64,000 nt of DNA, taken from positions 1,612,001-1,676,000 of the forward strand of contig NZ_CP023689.1 of assembly GCF_008704715.1 (NCBI RefSeq). The letters run 5' to 3'. Position numbers and translations under genes: made by a program. Below the pieces are notes generated by a model that had not been told where the DNA came from, did no database searches, and was given only the letters and a program-made list of their open reading frames with translations. This DNA comes from Streptomyces chartreusis. GTDB taxonomy: Bacteria > Actinomycetota > Actinomycetes > Streptomycetales > Streptomycetaceae. Below, in pieces: positions 43,114 to 51,813 of this stretch (positions within the stretch are counted from its first letter, which is position 1; every line of letters starts with the position of its first letter).

Positions 43114-44850
43114 ATGGCCGACACGGTCTCTGACCTCATCGTTTCCACGCTCAAGGCGTCCGGTGTGCAGCGGGTGTACGGCCTGCCCGGAGACTCCCTC
43201 AACGGTTTCACCGACGCGCTGCGCCGTGACGGCGGTATCGCCTGGGGGCACGTCCGGCACGAAGAGGCCGCAGCCTTCGCCGCCGCAGCCGAGGCGGGCG
43301 TGACGGGGCGTCTCGCGGTCGCGGCCGGCAGTTGCGGGCCGGGAAACCTGCACCTGATCAACGGGCTGTTCGACGCACAGCGCAGCCGGGTGCCGGTGCT
43401 CGCGGTGGCCGCGCACATTCCCCAGGAGCAGATCGGCAGCGAGTACTTCCAGGAGACCCATCCGGAGCTGCTGTTCCGCGAGTGCAGCGTGTACTGCGAA
43501 CTGGCGAGCATGCCCGAGCAGGTGCCCTGGCTCCTCGGAATGGCTATCCGCGCCGCGCTCGAACGCAGCGGAGTGGCGGTGCTGGTCGTCCCCGGCGAAC
43601 TGTTCCTGGCGCCGGCACCCGACGGGCCCGCCGCGCACCCGATCGTCAAAACCTCGTCCCACATGCGGCCCGACGACAGCGAACTGGTCCGTGCGGCGAA
43701 GGTCCTCAACTCCGCGGAGCGGGTGACGATCCTGGCCGGGGCCGGCTGCGAAGGGGCCCACGACGAGGCCGTGGCACTGGCCGAGGCGCTGAAGGCACCC
43801 ATGGTGCACTCGCTGCGGGGCAAGGAGTTCCTTGAGTACGACAACCCTTACGACGTGGGCCTGACCGGGCTGATCGGCTACAGCTCCGGCTACCGGGCGA
43901 TGGAGCACTGCGACGCCCTGCTGATGCTGGGCACCGACTTCCCGTACCGCTCGTTCTATCCGCAGAAGGCGTCAGTCGTGCAGGTCGACGTGCGCGGTGA
44001 GCACATCGGACGCCGTACGCCGGTGGAAGTGCCGCTGGTCGGGACCGTCAAGGACACCGCCCAGGCGCTCCTCCCCCTCCTCGACCGTCGGGACGACGAC
44101 AGCTACCTGAGGACGATGCGCCGCCACTACGAGCGAGTGCGCACCCGCCTGGACCGGCTGGCCGAGGCCAAGCCCACCGACTCGCCACTGCACCCGCAGT
44201 ACGTCGCCGCGACCATCGACCGTCTCGCGGCCCGCGACGCGGCCTTCACCGCCGACGTCGGCACACCCACCGTCTGGGCGGCGCGCCATCTGCGCATGAA
44301 CGGCGCGCGGCGGCTGATCGGCTCCTTCAACCACGGTTCGATGGCCAACGCCCTGCCGCACGCGATCGGCATCCAGGCCAGCCATCCCGGCCGCCAGGTG
44401 ATCGCACTCTCCGGCGACGGCGGCCTGGCGATGCTGCTCGGCGAACTGATCACGCTGCGGCAGCTGGACCTCCCGGTGAAGGTCGTCGTCTTCAACAACT
44501 CGGCGCTCGCGTTCGTCGAGTTGGAGATGAAGGCCGCTGGCGTCGTCACCTACGGCACCGGCCTGGACAATCCCGACTTCAGCGCCCAGGCCCGTGCGAC
44601 CGGCCTGCACGCCTCCCGCGTCCGACGCGCCGACGAACTGGACGACGCACTGCAGGCGGCCTTCGCCCACGACGGGCCGGCACTGGTCGACGTCCACACC
44701 GAACGCCAGGAACTCTCACTCCCGCCAAAGCTCACCCTGGAGCAGATCAAGGGCTTCACCCTGTTCGCCACCCGCACGATCCTCTCCGGCCGCGGCGACG
44801 AGATCGTGGAACTCACGAAGACCAACATGCGCCAGCTCAGCCTTGAGTAG
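43114..44850 (+). CDS. poxB: Pyruvate oxidase/dehydrogenase-type ThDP enzyme
   Basis: 578 residues from ATG 43114, with AGGAGGA upstream. ThDP enzyme: catalytic Glu in 'HVRHEEAAAFAAAAEAG' (E50), FAD-type central domain, and C-terminal 'GDGGLAMLLGELITLRQLDLPVKVVVFNNS' (GDG-NN diphosphate motif). Residues 'SFNHGSMANALPHAIGIQ' are typical of the PoxB branch. Converts pyruvate to acetate and CO2, passing electrons to quinone or O2 via FAD. Distinguished from acetolactate synthase by the quinone-type C-terminal extension, though this is a judgement. Confidence 0.88.
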   Translation: MADTVSDLIVSTLKASGVQRVYGLPGDSLNGFTDALRRDGGIAWGHVRHEEAAAFAAAAEAGVTGRLAVAAGSCGPGNLHLINGLFDAQRSRVPVLAVAAHIPQEQIGSEYFQETHPELLFRECSVYCELASMPEQVPWLLGMAIRAALERSGVAVLVVPGELFLAPAPDGPAAHPIVKTSSHMRPDDSELVRAAKVLNSAERVTILAGAGCEGAHDEAVALAEALKAPMVHSLRGKEFLEYDNPYDVGLTGLIGYSSGYRAMEHCDALLMLGTDFPYRSFYPQKASVVQVDVRGEHIGRRTPVEVPLVGTVKDTAQALLPLLDRRDDDSYLRTMRRHYERVRTRLDRLAEAKPTDSPLHPQYVAATIDRLAARDAAFTADVGTPTVWAARHLRMNGARRLIGSFNHGSMANALPHAIGIQASHPGRQVIALSGDGGLAMLLGELITLRQLDLPVKVVVFNNSALAFVELEMKAAGVVTYGTGLDNPDFSAQARATGLHASRVRRADELDDALQAAFAHDGPALVDVHTERQELSLPPKLTLEQIKGFTLFATRTILSGRGDEIVELTKTNMRQLSLE

Positions 44851-44910
44851 GTCGCCGGAGGAGGGATCACCCCAGGAGTGCCCGGGCGACCCTGAAGGCA
44901 ACGAACCGGA

Positions 44911-46719
44911 TCAGGACAAAGGCGGGAGCTCTCCTCCGGAGGTGCCGCCGCTTCCCGGTGACAGCGACTCCTTGATTGCGCGCATGAAGGACCGCCGCTC
45001 CACGAGTTGCGCCCCCCGGGCCTCTCCCAGGGGCTCCGGACGCTGCCCGAAACCGGCAGGGAGGGCCGGCAGCCCCAGCACGGCGATGGCCTCGTCGAGG
45101 TGCTGCCGCGGGTCACCCGTCCCACGCAACGCAGCCGCCAGCGGCCGGTGGTCCGACTTCCCGTAAGCCGCCGCCAGCGCAGTCGCCCGCTCCGCCGCTT
45201 CCTGTTGCGTCGGCATCTCCGCGGGGTCCTCCCACCACACGTGGGCAGCCAGCAGACGGCCATCGCGGTAGAGCTGGAGCGTGTAGTCGGCGCCCTCCTT
45301 GGCCGCGACCAGGACCGGCCACTTCTCACCCCGGCTGAACGTGGCAGCCAGGCGAGGCAGTCCGCCTTCCCCGAGCAGCGTCGTACGCATGCCCTTGCGC
45401 CGTCCCGGCGGGTCGGCCGAAGGCGCCGCCTCGACGAACGTGCCACCGCCGGGCGCCGGCGCGAGACGCATGGTGGTGCCGGTGATCAGAACAGCCTCGC
45501 GGACCTCGCCCAGCGGCGCACCGGCGTGCGCGACGGCCGGAGCGGCGGTAGGAGCAGCGGTAGGAGGCGTTGTCGCGGTCGACGTGTCCGTGGGTCCCGG
45601 CGGTCCGTCCGTGGCCGGCGCGGGCACGGCACCGCCGAAGTACGGTGTCCGGCGGGCGACATGGGCGCGCACTCCCTGGCGCATCAGCAGGAACGTCTCC
45701 CGGGGATCGCCCATGTAGGCCCACGGGAACGTGCGCGCGTCGGTGCCGATGAGCCGGAAGACCTCCAGTGCCTCGGTCTCGCGGTCGGAGCGGATCAGCG
45801 CGAGCGCGAGGTGATTGCGAAAGTCCGCCGCCCGCCGGTCACCGGGCTCGAACCTCGCCGACAGTTCCAGGCCCGCTTCGACGAGCCCCTCGATCCGGGA
45901 CCAGGCAACCGGCCCCTTCCCGATGCCTGCCTCGTGCTCCAGCGCGTACTCGGTGACCGCGTGCAGTGGCAGACCGCGCAGCGGTGACCCCTCGGGGGCC
46001 GCGGCGGCGGCCGACTCGGCGAACGCGAACATCTCCTCGTGCGAGCCGTACCACTTCTGCGCCAGGTACTGCACCGCGCGGGCGTGCAGTCCCATGTGAT
46101 GCGGATCCGCCGCGCGGCCCTGAGCCAGGTACTCGTCGAACACCTCGCGCGGAGCGCCGAGTCCCATGGCGTGCGCGATGAACACCCGCCAGGGCACGGG
46201 GTCTTCGGGGTTGAGGTCGGCAGCCGTACACAGGACCGGTATCGCGTCGCCCAGGACCGTGCGGAACGCCTGGAACTGCTCCCGCGACACATACCGGGCA
46301 CGCGCGGCGGTACGGATCTCCCAGGCGCGGTCGATCTCCAACTCGGCGGCGACCAGGGCGACGTCGGGGTCGCCGGGTCGCGCGCGCCGCCACTCGTCGA
46401 ACCATCCGGTGTGGTGCAGAGCGAGTTCGGCGAGCCCCGCGCTGTACTGGCCTCGTCGGCCCCAGTCCCGGTCGACGCGCGTGCGCGCCAGCAACTCCGC
46501 CGCCGGCTCCCAGGCTCCCGACCGCGCCGCGGACAGCGCGGCCCGCAGACCGGCATCCGGCGCGTCCACTGCCACCGCCCCGTCCGGCGGCAGTCCGTCA
46601 CCGGTGGCCGCGAAGTGCCGCAGCATTCTGGGCAGCGTGAATACACCGGGCAACCTGCCCACAACCAGCCCCTCCCCAACGGCCGGCGGCCGCCCACAGT
46701 CGATCACCGACGAGCGCAC
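44911..46719 (-). CDS. Large hypothetical protein with TPR-like N-domain
   Basis: 602 residues from GTG 46719; ATG 46626 ('MLRHFAATGDG') is a plausible shorter start. Residues ~50-340 look like helical repeat (DUF4034/TPR-type) with 'WFDEWRRARPGDPDVALVAAELEIDRAWEIR', 'EDPVPWRVFIAHAMGLGAPREVFDEYL' and 'AVQYLAQKWYGSHEEMFAFAES'. A Pro/Thr/Ala-rich linker ~370-410 leads to a second domain with 'YTLQLYRDGRLLAAHVWWEDP'. No signal peptide. Function unknown. Confidence 0.75.
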   Translation of the reverse strand: MRSSVIDCGRPPAVGEGLVVGRLPGVFTLPRMLRHFAATGDGLPPDGAVAVDAPDAGLRAALSAARSGAWEPAAELLARTRVDRDWGRRGQYSAGLAELALHHTGWFDEWRRARPGDPDVALVAAELEIDRAWEIRTAARARYVSREQFQAFRTVLGDAIPVLCTAADLNPEDPVPWRVFIAHAMGLGAPREVFDEYLAQGRAADPHHMGLHARAVQYLAQKWYGSHEEMFAFAESAAAAAPEGSPLRGLPLHAVTEYALEHEAGIGKGPVAWSRIEGLVEAGLELSARFEPGDRRAADFRNHLALALIRSDRETEALEVFRLIGTDARTFPWAYMGDPRETFLLMRQGVRAHVARRTPYFGGAVPAPATDGPPGPTDTSTATTPPTAAPTAAPAVAHAGAPLGEVREAVLITGTTMRLAPAPGGGTFVEAAPSADPPGRRKGMRTTLLGEGGLPRLAATFSRGEKWPVLVAAKEGADYTLQLYRDGRLLAAHVWWEDPAEMPTQQEAAERATALAAAYGKSDHRPLAAALRGTGDPRQHLDEAIAVLGLPALPAGFGQRPEPLGEARGAQLVERRSFMRAIKESLSPGSGGTSGGELPPLS

Positions 46720-46817
46720 ACCCTACCGACCAGACGCGCGGCGTACGCCGCGGGCACCTGATAGGCCACGCCGCCGTGGAATCGGACGGGAGCGGCGCCT
46801 CAGCAATAGCAAAGGAC

Positions 46818-47555
46818 TCAGATGTGCCGCATCCAGATATTGGGCTCTACGTAGGTTCCGTGATCAGCGGTACGGTCGAGCCGTAGCAAGCTCAGCCCTT
46901 CGGGGATGACGTAGTCACCGGTTTCAGGGAACACCATGCCGGTCCATCGTTCCCATTCGGCGATCGTGCCGGTCATGGTCTGTGACTCGGGAGCCGCCGC
47001 GAGGATACGAGCGCCGAGACGCTGGTGCGTCCGGATCCATGGGTCGAGTGCCAAACCGTCGCCGCGGGTCCAGCTCATGAACGCTTCAATGGAAGTCAGT
47101 GGGTAGCGGGCTTTCAGCGTCGGGCGGACCGGTGCGATGACACGTGGCCACCCCGCATCCTCGGCGAGCTGACGTAGCGCTTTGAGCATCTCCCCCGCCA
47201 GGCCGCGTCCCTTGAGCGATGGGGTGACGATTGCCCCGCAGATCACCAGGGTGTCGGGTTGGACGCCTTGCTCTCGGCCCTCCACAGCACGGATGGCGGC
47301 CTGGGTGTAACCAGTGGGAAGTGTCTCCGTCCGTCCATCCCAGCGGACCGGTATGCCCCAGCCGGTCGCGACAGGCACGCCGCGCTCGTTCACCAGCGTG
47401 AGGTTGAGGTCGGCGAACCACTCCCTGATCCTGCCGATGTACTGCTTGACCAGCCGATCGGCTGTGATGAACTCCGGGAAGCCCTCGCTGAAGAGCTCCT
47501 GTATCTGCTCATCAGGCCACGTACGTGCGTCTGTTCGCTCAACGATCAATGCCAC
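46818..47555 (-). CDS. GNAT-like acetyltransferase, possible
   Basis: 245 residues. Contains 'VICGAIVTPSLKGRGLAGEMLKALRQLAEDAG', which resembles the acetyl-CoA-binding loop (R/Q-x-x-G-x-G/A) of GNAT enzymes, with 'VPVATGWGIPV' before it. The rest is unfamiliar. Base composition and codon use are less GC-extreme than neighbours, suggesting acquisition. Substrate unknown. Confidence 0.7.
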   Translation of the reverse strand: MALIVERTDARTWPDEQIQELFSEGFPEFITADRLVKQYIGRIREWFADLNLTLVNERGVPVATGWGIPVRWDGRTETLPTGYTQAAIRAVEGREQGVQPDTLVICGAIVTPSLKGRGLAGEMLKALRQLAEDAGWPRVIAPVRPTLKARYPLTSIEAFMSWTRGDGLALDPWIRTHQRLGARILAAAPESQTMTGTIAEWERWTGMVFPETGDYVIPEGLSLLRLDRTADHGTYVEPNIWMRHI

Positions 47556-47680
47556 CAGCCCGTGTATAGCGCACGGCCCACAGACCAGACGAGGAGATTT
47601 CCCCCCGCGACTTGGTCGAGCGGTGTGGCCTCAGACCGTCGGGATCACGAGCCGTCGGCCGTCACGACACCACGTTCTGA

Positions 47681-48151
47681 TCAGGACCCGGTCGTCTTGC
47701 GGCACTCGCCGGTGATACTCGGCTCGTCCAGCCTGTTGATCAGCTTGGTGCGTCGCTCGTCGAGTTGACTGTCCTTGTCGGCGGCCGCGGGATCGCTGTA
47801 GTCCCCGTCAAGCTGCGTGCTGCGCAGGTCGCCGAGTTCGAGGGTGGTCGAGGCGAGTTCGGCGCCGCGGTTGAACGCCGTAGCGAGAGGTTGCCAGGTG
47901 TCGTCGAGGCGGGCGGCCTGAGCCGCCTTGTCGGCTGCCTTCTCCATGAGCGGAAGGACTCTCTCGCGGGACTCCTGGCGAGCCGCTGCGTCGATCAGCG
48001 GATCACCCGAGACCTCGGGGAACTCCATCGTGCAGGCTTCCTTGGCGAGTTGGAGTGCCTCGTCCTTGTCATCACCAGCGCAGGCTGCAAGCCCCGACGC
48101 CGCAACCACAATGAGCGAACCGCGCACAATGAGGCGCTTGACTCTGTTCAC
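47681..48151 (-). CDS. Small lipoprotein
   Basis: 156 residues from GTG 48151, with GGGAGGGG about 4 nt upstream; a longer ATG 48178 frame exists. N-terminal 'RVKRLIVRGSLIVVAASGLAACAGD' carries the lipobox LAAC. The mature part is helical and charged, with 'RERVLPLMEKAADKAAQAARLDDTWQPLATAFNRGAEL'; two further cysteines ('EACTMEF', 'TGECRKT') could pair. Exported, membrane-anchored, function unknown. Confidence 0.8.
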   Translation of the reverse strand: MNRVKRLIVRGSLIVVAASGLAACAGDDKDEALQLAKEACTMEFPEVSGDPLIDAAARQESRERVLPLMEKAADKAAQAARLDDTWQPLATAFNRGAELASTTLELGDLRSTQLDGDYSDPAAADKDSQLDERRTKLINRLDEPSITGECRKTTGS

Positions 48152-48700
48152 GTTCCCCTCCCGATCATGCGGGGTCATTCTGCACCCAGGCCTGCCGGCG
48201 CACCCGGCGACCCCTACACGGGCAGTTGAGGTGTGGGGGCTGGGGGGTGCCGGGTCGGCAACTGTCCGTGCGTGAGGCTCGGCAGGGACGTAGCCCGCCG
48301 GGCCTCACGCTGGGAGCACGGTGAGTGACCCGAGGCTGACGACGGTCGAGCATTCCAGCTGCTGGTCGCTGCGAGCCCTGCCGGACTTCGCCTCGCCTTG
48401 ACCGGGTGCTCTGCATAGTTCCTGGCCTTGAGTAGGCCGGGCATGCCGCCTTTGCCGTCGGCGCGGGCGAAAGGGCGGTTGCCAGCGGGGATCCTCTGCC
48501 TATCGCTCTTGAATCCCAACCGTGCCACTCGCCTGCAGACACCCGCATCCGCCCCCGCGCACTCCCACTTCCCCCACAGACAATCACCCGCCCCGAGCAG
48601 GGATTCTCCTCAACCCCTTCCGTGAGGCGGAAGCGGTATTGCGGTGCCTCGGCGCCCTTCCCGACGATGTCGCCATCACCCAACGACGGGAGCCGCAGCC
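48152..48700. other. 549-bp region without a confident gene
   Basis: A minus-strand frame 48214-48528 (104 codons, 'MARLGFKSDRQRIPAGNRPF...') has unusual composition and no known motif; it may be a decayed gene or cover an untranslated RNA. A hairpin CTTCCG-tgagg-CGGAAG lies at 48617-48633 ahead of the Rieske oxygenase start and could be an operator or leader element. GGGAG at ~48688 is that gene's ribosome site. Confidence 0.4.
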
Positions 48701-49768
48701 ATGCCGCACATGACGACTTTCGCCAAGAACCAGTGGTACGTAGCCGCCTACAGTCACGAGGTCGGGCGGGAGTTGCTCGGGCGGACGATTCTCGGTGAGA
48801 CGCTCGTGCTGTATCGGACCGAGGAGGGGGCGCCGGTCGTGCTGCACGACCGGTGCGTGCATCGGCGTTACCCGCTGTCGGAGGCGCCGACGCGGCTCGA
48901 CGGGGACCGGATCGTGTGCGGGTATCACGGGTTCACGTACGACACGACGGGCACGTGCGTGTACGTGCCGGGGCAGAAACGCGTTCCGCGGACGGCGCGT
49001 GTCGCCTCGTACCCCGTCGTCGAACTGGACTCCCTGGTCTGGGTGTGGATAGGTGACCCGGCGCTCGCCGACCCGCAGGGCATCCCGCGGGCCAGGCACC
49101 TCGACTCCCCCGGCTGGGTCACCGTGCGCGGCATGGAGCCCATCGACTGCGACTACGGCCTCCTCGTCGACAACCTCCTCGACCTCTCCCACGAGACCTA
49201 CCTCCACGGCGGCTACATCGGCACCCCCGAGGTCGCCGAGACGCCGATCACCACGGAGGTCGACGAGGGCGCCGGGGTCGTGCGGGTGAGCCGGCACATG
49301 GACGACGCCGAGTGCCCGCCGTTCTACGCCAGTTCGACCGGCATCGAGGGCCGGATCACCCGCTGGCAGGACATCGAGTACTTCGCCCCCTGCCTGTATC
49401 TGCTGCACAGCCGCGTCGCGCCCGTCGGCGTGGTGCCCGAGCCGGACGGCAGCGACCCGGGCGGCTTCCACACCGAGGTCACCTATGCCATCACTCCCTC
49501 CGGCGACGGCAAGGTGTACGACTTCTGGGCGGTCTCGCGGGACTGGGCGACGGACGACGACGAGGTCACCGAGTTCCTGCGCGGCAACAACCACACGGTC
49601 GTCATGCAGGACGTCGACGCCCTCAACCTGCTCCAGCGGACCCTCGGCACCGAACGCCACGGCTACCAGGAGCTGAGCATCAACATAGACACCGGCGGCC
49701 TCGCCGCCCGCCGTATCCTCGCCCGGCTGGTCGAGGAGGGCGACAAGCCCGTGGAGAAGGTCCTGTGA
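48701..49768 (+). CDS. vanA: Rieske non-haem oxygenase, vanillate O-demethylase type
   Basis: 355 residues from ATG 48701 (ATG 48710 possible). Rieske cluster C52-x-H54...C73-x-x-H76 ('HDRCVHRRYPLSE', 'VCGYHGFTYD'), then the catalytic mononuclear iron domain with 'DNLLDLSHETYLHGGYIG' (the D/H-x4-H motif) and C-terminal Asp in 'VVMQDVDALNLLQ'. Matches VanA, which removes the methoxyl group of vanillate to give protocatechuate and formaldehyde. Coupled to a small gene and a VanB-like reductase. Other methoxy- or aryl-acid substrates are possible; protocatechuate would feed the pca operon. Confidence 0.9.
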   Translation: MPHMTTFAKNQWYVAAYSHEVGRELLGRTILGETLVLYRTEEGAPVVLHDRCVHRRYPLSEAPTRLDGDRIVCGYHGFTYDTTGTCVYVPGQKRVPRTARVASYPVVELDSLVWVWIGDPALADPQGIPRARHLDSPGWVTVRGMEPIDCDYGLLVDNLLDLSHETYLHGGYIGTPEVAETPITTEVDEGAGVVRVSRHMDDAECPPFYASSTGIEGRITRWQDIEYFAPCLYLLHSRVAPVGVVPEPDGSDPGGFHTEVTYAITPSGDGKVYDFWAVSRDWATDDDEVTEFLRGNNHTVVMQDVDALNLLQRTLGTERHGYQELSINIDTGGLAARRILARLVEEGDKPVEKVL

Positions 49769-49947
49769 GCAGCACCGGTCCGACCGGCGAGATCTACCGC
49801 ATCGACTGGCTGCCGGGCACCGACCTCCTGCACGGCACCTGCCACTGCGGCCGCGAGCACACCGCGCAGGACCCGGTGGAGATGTGGGAGTGGATGCTCG
49901 CCCACCCCCAGGGGCACGAGCAGCTAGGGAACACTGTTGATGAATGA
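49765..49947 (+). CDS. Small protein between vanA and vanB
   Basis: 60 residues from GTG 49765, overlapping the vanA stop by GTGA; its end overlaps the vanB start by 8 bp. 'IDWLPGTDLLHGTCHCGREHTAQDPVEMWEWMLAHPQGH' has a C-H-C-G-x-E-H cluster that could bind a metal or stabilise a complex. Translationally locked to both oxygenase partners, so it is very likely part of the same enzyme system. Not recognised as a named family. Confidence 0.8.
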   Translation: MSSTGPTGEIYRIDWLPGTDLLHGTCHCGREHTAQDPVEMWEWMLAHPQGHEQLGNTVDE

Positions 49948-50881
49948 CGTCGTCCGCGAGGTGGAACTCGTCGTCGAACGCCGGGAGTTCGCGGCCGACG
50001 GCGTTCTCGCCCTCACCCTGCGCCACCCGCTCGGCGAGCCGCTCCCCGTCTGGGAGCCCGGCGCCCACATCGACGTCGCGCTCGGGCCGGAGCTGGAGCG
50101 GCAGTACTCCCTGTGCGGGGACCCCGCCGACCGGACGGCGTGGCGGATCGCCGTACTGCGCGAGCCGGACGGGCGCGGTGGATCCGCGCATGTGCACGAG
50201 CAGTTGGGGCGCGGAGACAAGATCCGGGTGCGCGGGCCGCGCAATCATTTCCGGCTGGAGCCCGCGCCCCGCTACCGCTTCATCGCCGGCGGCATCGGCA
50301 TCACCCCGATCCTGCCGATGCTGGCGGCTGCCGAGGCGGCGGGCGCCGAGTGGACGCTGCTGTACGGCGGCCGCTCCCGTCGGTCCATGGCGTTCGGCGA
50401 GGAGTTGGAGCGGTACGGGGACCGGGTCACCGTCGCCCCGCAGGACGAGTCCGGGCTGCTGGACCTCGCCTCGGCGCTCGGCGACCTCCCCGACGGCACC
50501 CTCGTCTACAGCTGCGGTCCGGGTCCGCTGCTCGACGCCGTCGAGGAGTTGTGTCCGGCCGGGGTGCTGCATGTCGAGCGGTTCCGACCCAAGGAGCAAC
50601 TCGACGGTGACGAAGTGGAGTTCGAGGTCGAGCTGGCGCGGAGCGGGCGGACGCTCACCGTCGGGCCGGGTGTCTCCGTGCTGGACAGCGTGCGGGCGGC
50701 CGGCGTCGAGGTGCTCTACTCCTGCACCGAGGGCACCTGCGGGACCTGCGGGACCGACGTCCTCGCCGGCACCCCGGAGCACCGGGACTCCGTGCTCACC
50801 CGGGAGGAGCAGGAGAGCGGCGAGACGATGATGATCTGCGTGTCCCGCTGCCGGGGGAAGCGGCTGGTCCTGGACTTGTGA
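49940..50881 (+). CDS. vanB: Vanillate demethylase-type reductase
   Basis: 313 residues from ATG 49940. FMN/NAD reductase part: 'EPGAHIDVALGPELERQYSLCGDPAD' (flavin-binding RxYS), 'FIAGGIGITPILPMLAAAEAAGAEW' (NAD loop), 'LVYSCGPGPLLDAV'. C-terminal plant-type [2Fe-2S] ferredoxin with 'LYSCTEGTCGTCGTDVLAG' and a final Cys in 'MMICVSRC'. Passes electrons from NAD(P)H to the Rieske oxygenase. The 3' end overlaps the convergent IclR gene by 86 bp. Confidence 0.93.
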   Translation: MNDVVREVELVVERREFAADGVLALTLRHPLGEPLPVWEPGAHIDVALGPELERQYSLCGDPADRTAWRIAVLREPDGRGGSAHVHEQLGRGDKIRVRGPRNHFRLEPAPRYRFIAGGIGITPILPMLAAAEAAGAEWTLLYGGRSRRSMAFGEELERYGDRVTVAPQDESGLLDLASALGDLPDGTLVYSCGPGPLLDAVEELCPAGVLHVERFRPKEQLDGDEVEFEVELARSGRTLTVGPGVSVLDSVRAAGVEVLYSCTEGTCGTCGTDVLAGTPEHRDSVLTREEQESGETMMICVSRCRGKRLVLDL

Positions 50882-51647
50882 TGCGCAGGTCGGCCTCGAT
50901 CGCGGCGACCGTCGAGCGCAGGTGCGGCAGCAGGTCCCGCCGCACCGAGTCCACGGTGTTGCGGCCCGCGTGCACGGCGATGTTGACCGCCGCGACTACC
51001 TCGCCGTCCCGGTCCCGCACCGGGGCGGCGACCGACATCAGCCCCTCCTCCAGTTCCTGGTCGACGACGGCGTAACCCTGTCGCCGGACGCGGCTGAGCT
51101 CGGCCCGCAGGGCGTCCGGCGAGGAGATCGTGCGCGCGGTCAGGGGCTTCAACTCGGCGCGGCCGAGGAGGACTTCGACCCGCTCCTTCGGGCCGTGCGC
51201 GAGGATCACCCGGCCCACCGACGTGACGTACGCCGGGAAGCGCGTCCCCACCGTGATGGACGCCGTCATGATGCGGCGGGTCGCGACCCGGGCGACGTAC
51301 ACGATGTCGTCGCCGTCGAGGACGCACAGCGACGACGACTCCCGTACCTGCGCCACGAGTTGCTCCAGATGGGGCTCGGCGATCTGGGGCAGGGTGTAGC
51401 CGGCGAGGTAGGAGTAGCCGAGTTCCAGCACACGCGGGGTCAGGCGGAAGAGGCGGCCGTCCTGGTGGACGTAGCCGAGGTCGGCGAGGGTCAGCAGCAG
51501 ACGGCGGGCAGCGGCGCGCGTCAGGTCGCAGGTGTGGGCGACGTCGCTGAGCGTGCGCGCGGGATGGTCGGCGTCGAAGCAGCGGATGACGGCGAGTCCG
51601 CGCTCGAAGGACTTCACGAAGTGCGGTGCGCGGGCCTCGTCGGACAT
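50796..51647 (-). CDS. IclR-family regulator
   Basis: 283 residues from ATG 51647, GGAGG upstream. Winged helix-turn-helix 'KSFERGLAVIRCFDADHPARTLSDVAHTCDLTRAAARRLLLTLADLGYV', then the IclR effector domain ('SSLCVLDGDDIVYVARV', 'FPAYVTSVGRVILA', 'GLMSVAAPVRDRDGEVVAAVNIAV'). Resembles the PcaR/PobR branch that binds aromatic acids. The Ser/Pro-rich last ~25 residues overlap vanB on the other strand. Divergent from the ABC importer; inverted repeats between them are candidate sites. Confidence 0.93.
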   Translation of the reverse strand: MSDEARAPHFVKSFERGLAVIRCFDADHPARTLSDVAHTCDLTRAAARRLLLTLADLGYVHQDGRLFRLTPRVLELGYSYLAGYTLPQIAEPHLEQLVAQVRESSSLCVLDGDDIVYVARVATRRIMTASITVGTRFPAYVTSVGRVILAHGPKERVEVLLGRAELKPLTARTISSPDALRAELSRVRRQGYAVVDQELEEGLMSVAAPVRDRDGEVVAAVNIAVHAGRNTVDSVRRDLLPHLRSTVAAIEADLRITSPGPAASPGSGTRRSSSSRRSPAPPG

Positions 51648-51663
51648 CGCAACCTCCAGCAGT

Positions 51664-51678
51664 GTCAACAATGTTGTC
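51664..51678. promoter_or_regulatory. Inverted repeat upstream of the IclR gene
   Basis: GTCAACAATGTTGTC: arms CAACA/TGTTG around a single A, extended outward by a further G-C pair after one mismatch. 17 bp from the IclR start and overlapping a TTGACA-like hexamer on the minus strand, so an autoregulatory operator is likely. Confidence 0.5.
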
Positions 51679-51753
51679 GGCGAACCTTGGTGAACCCATT
51701 GACCGGATGCGTTTGAGGCTTCTACCTTCCCGCTGAGCAACCCCGCGCACTAC

Positions 51754-51770
51754 TGTGCGCCTTGCGCACA
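51754..51770. promoter_or_regulatory. Inverted repeat ahead of the ABC importer
   Basis: TGTGCGC-ctt-GCGCACA, perfect 7-bp arms. Lies 44 bp before the substrate-binding-protein start (51814). Could be an operator for the IclR regulator or a short hairpin in the leader. Confidence 0.5.
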
Positions 51771-51813
51771 ACCTGTCGGAACACCGTTGCACGTTGTCTG
51801 TACAGGAGGAGCC

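Noticed and set aside
48584..50782. 732-codon minus-strand open frame
   Set aside because: Antisense to the Rieske oxygenase and reductase genes, which are strongly supported by metal-binding motifs.
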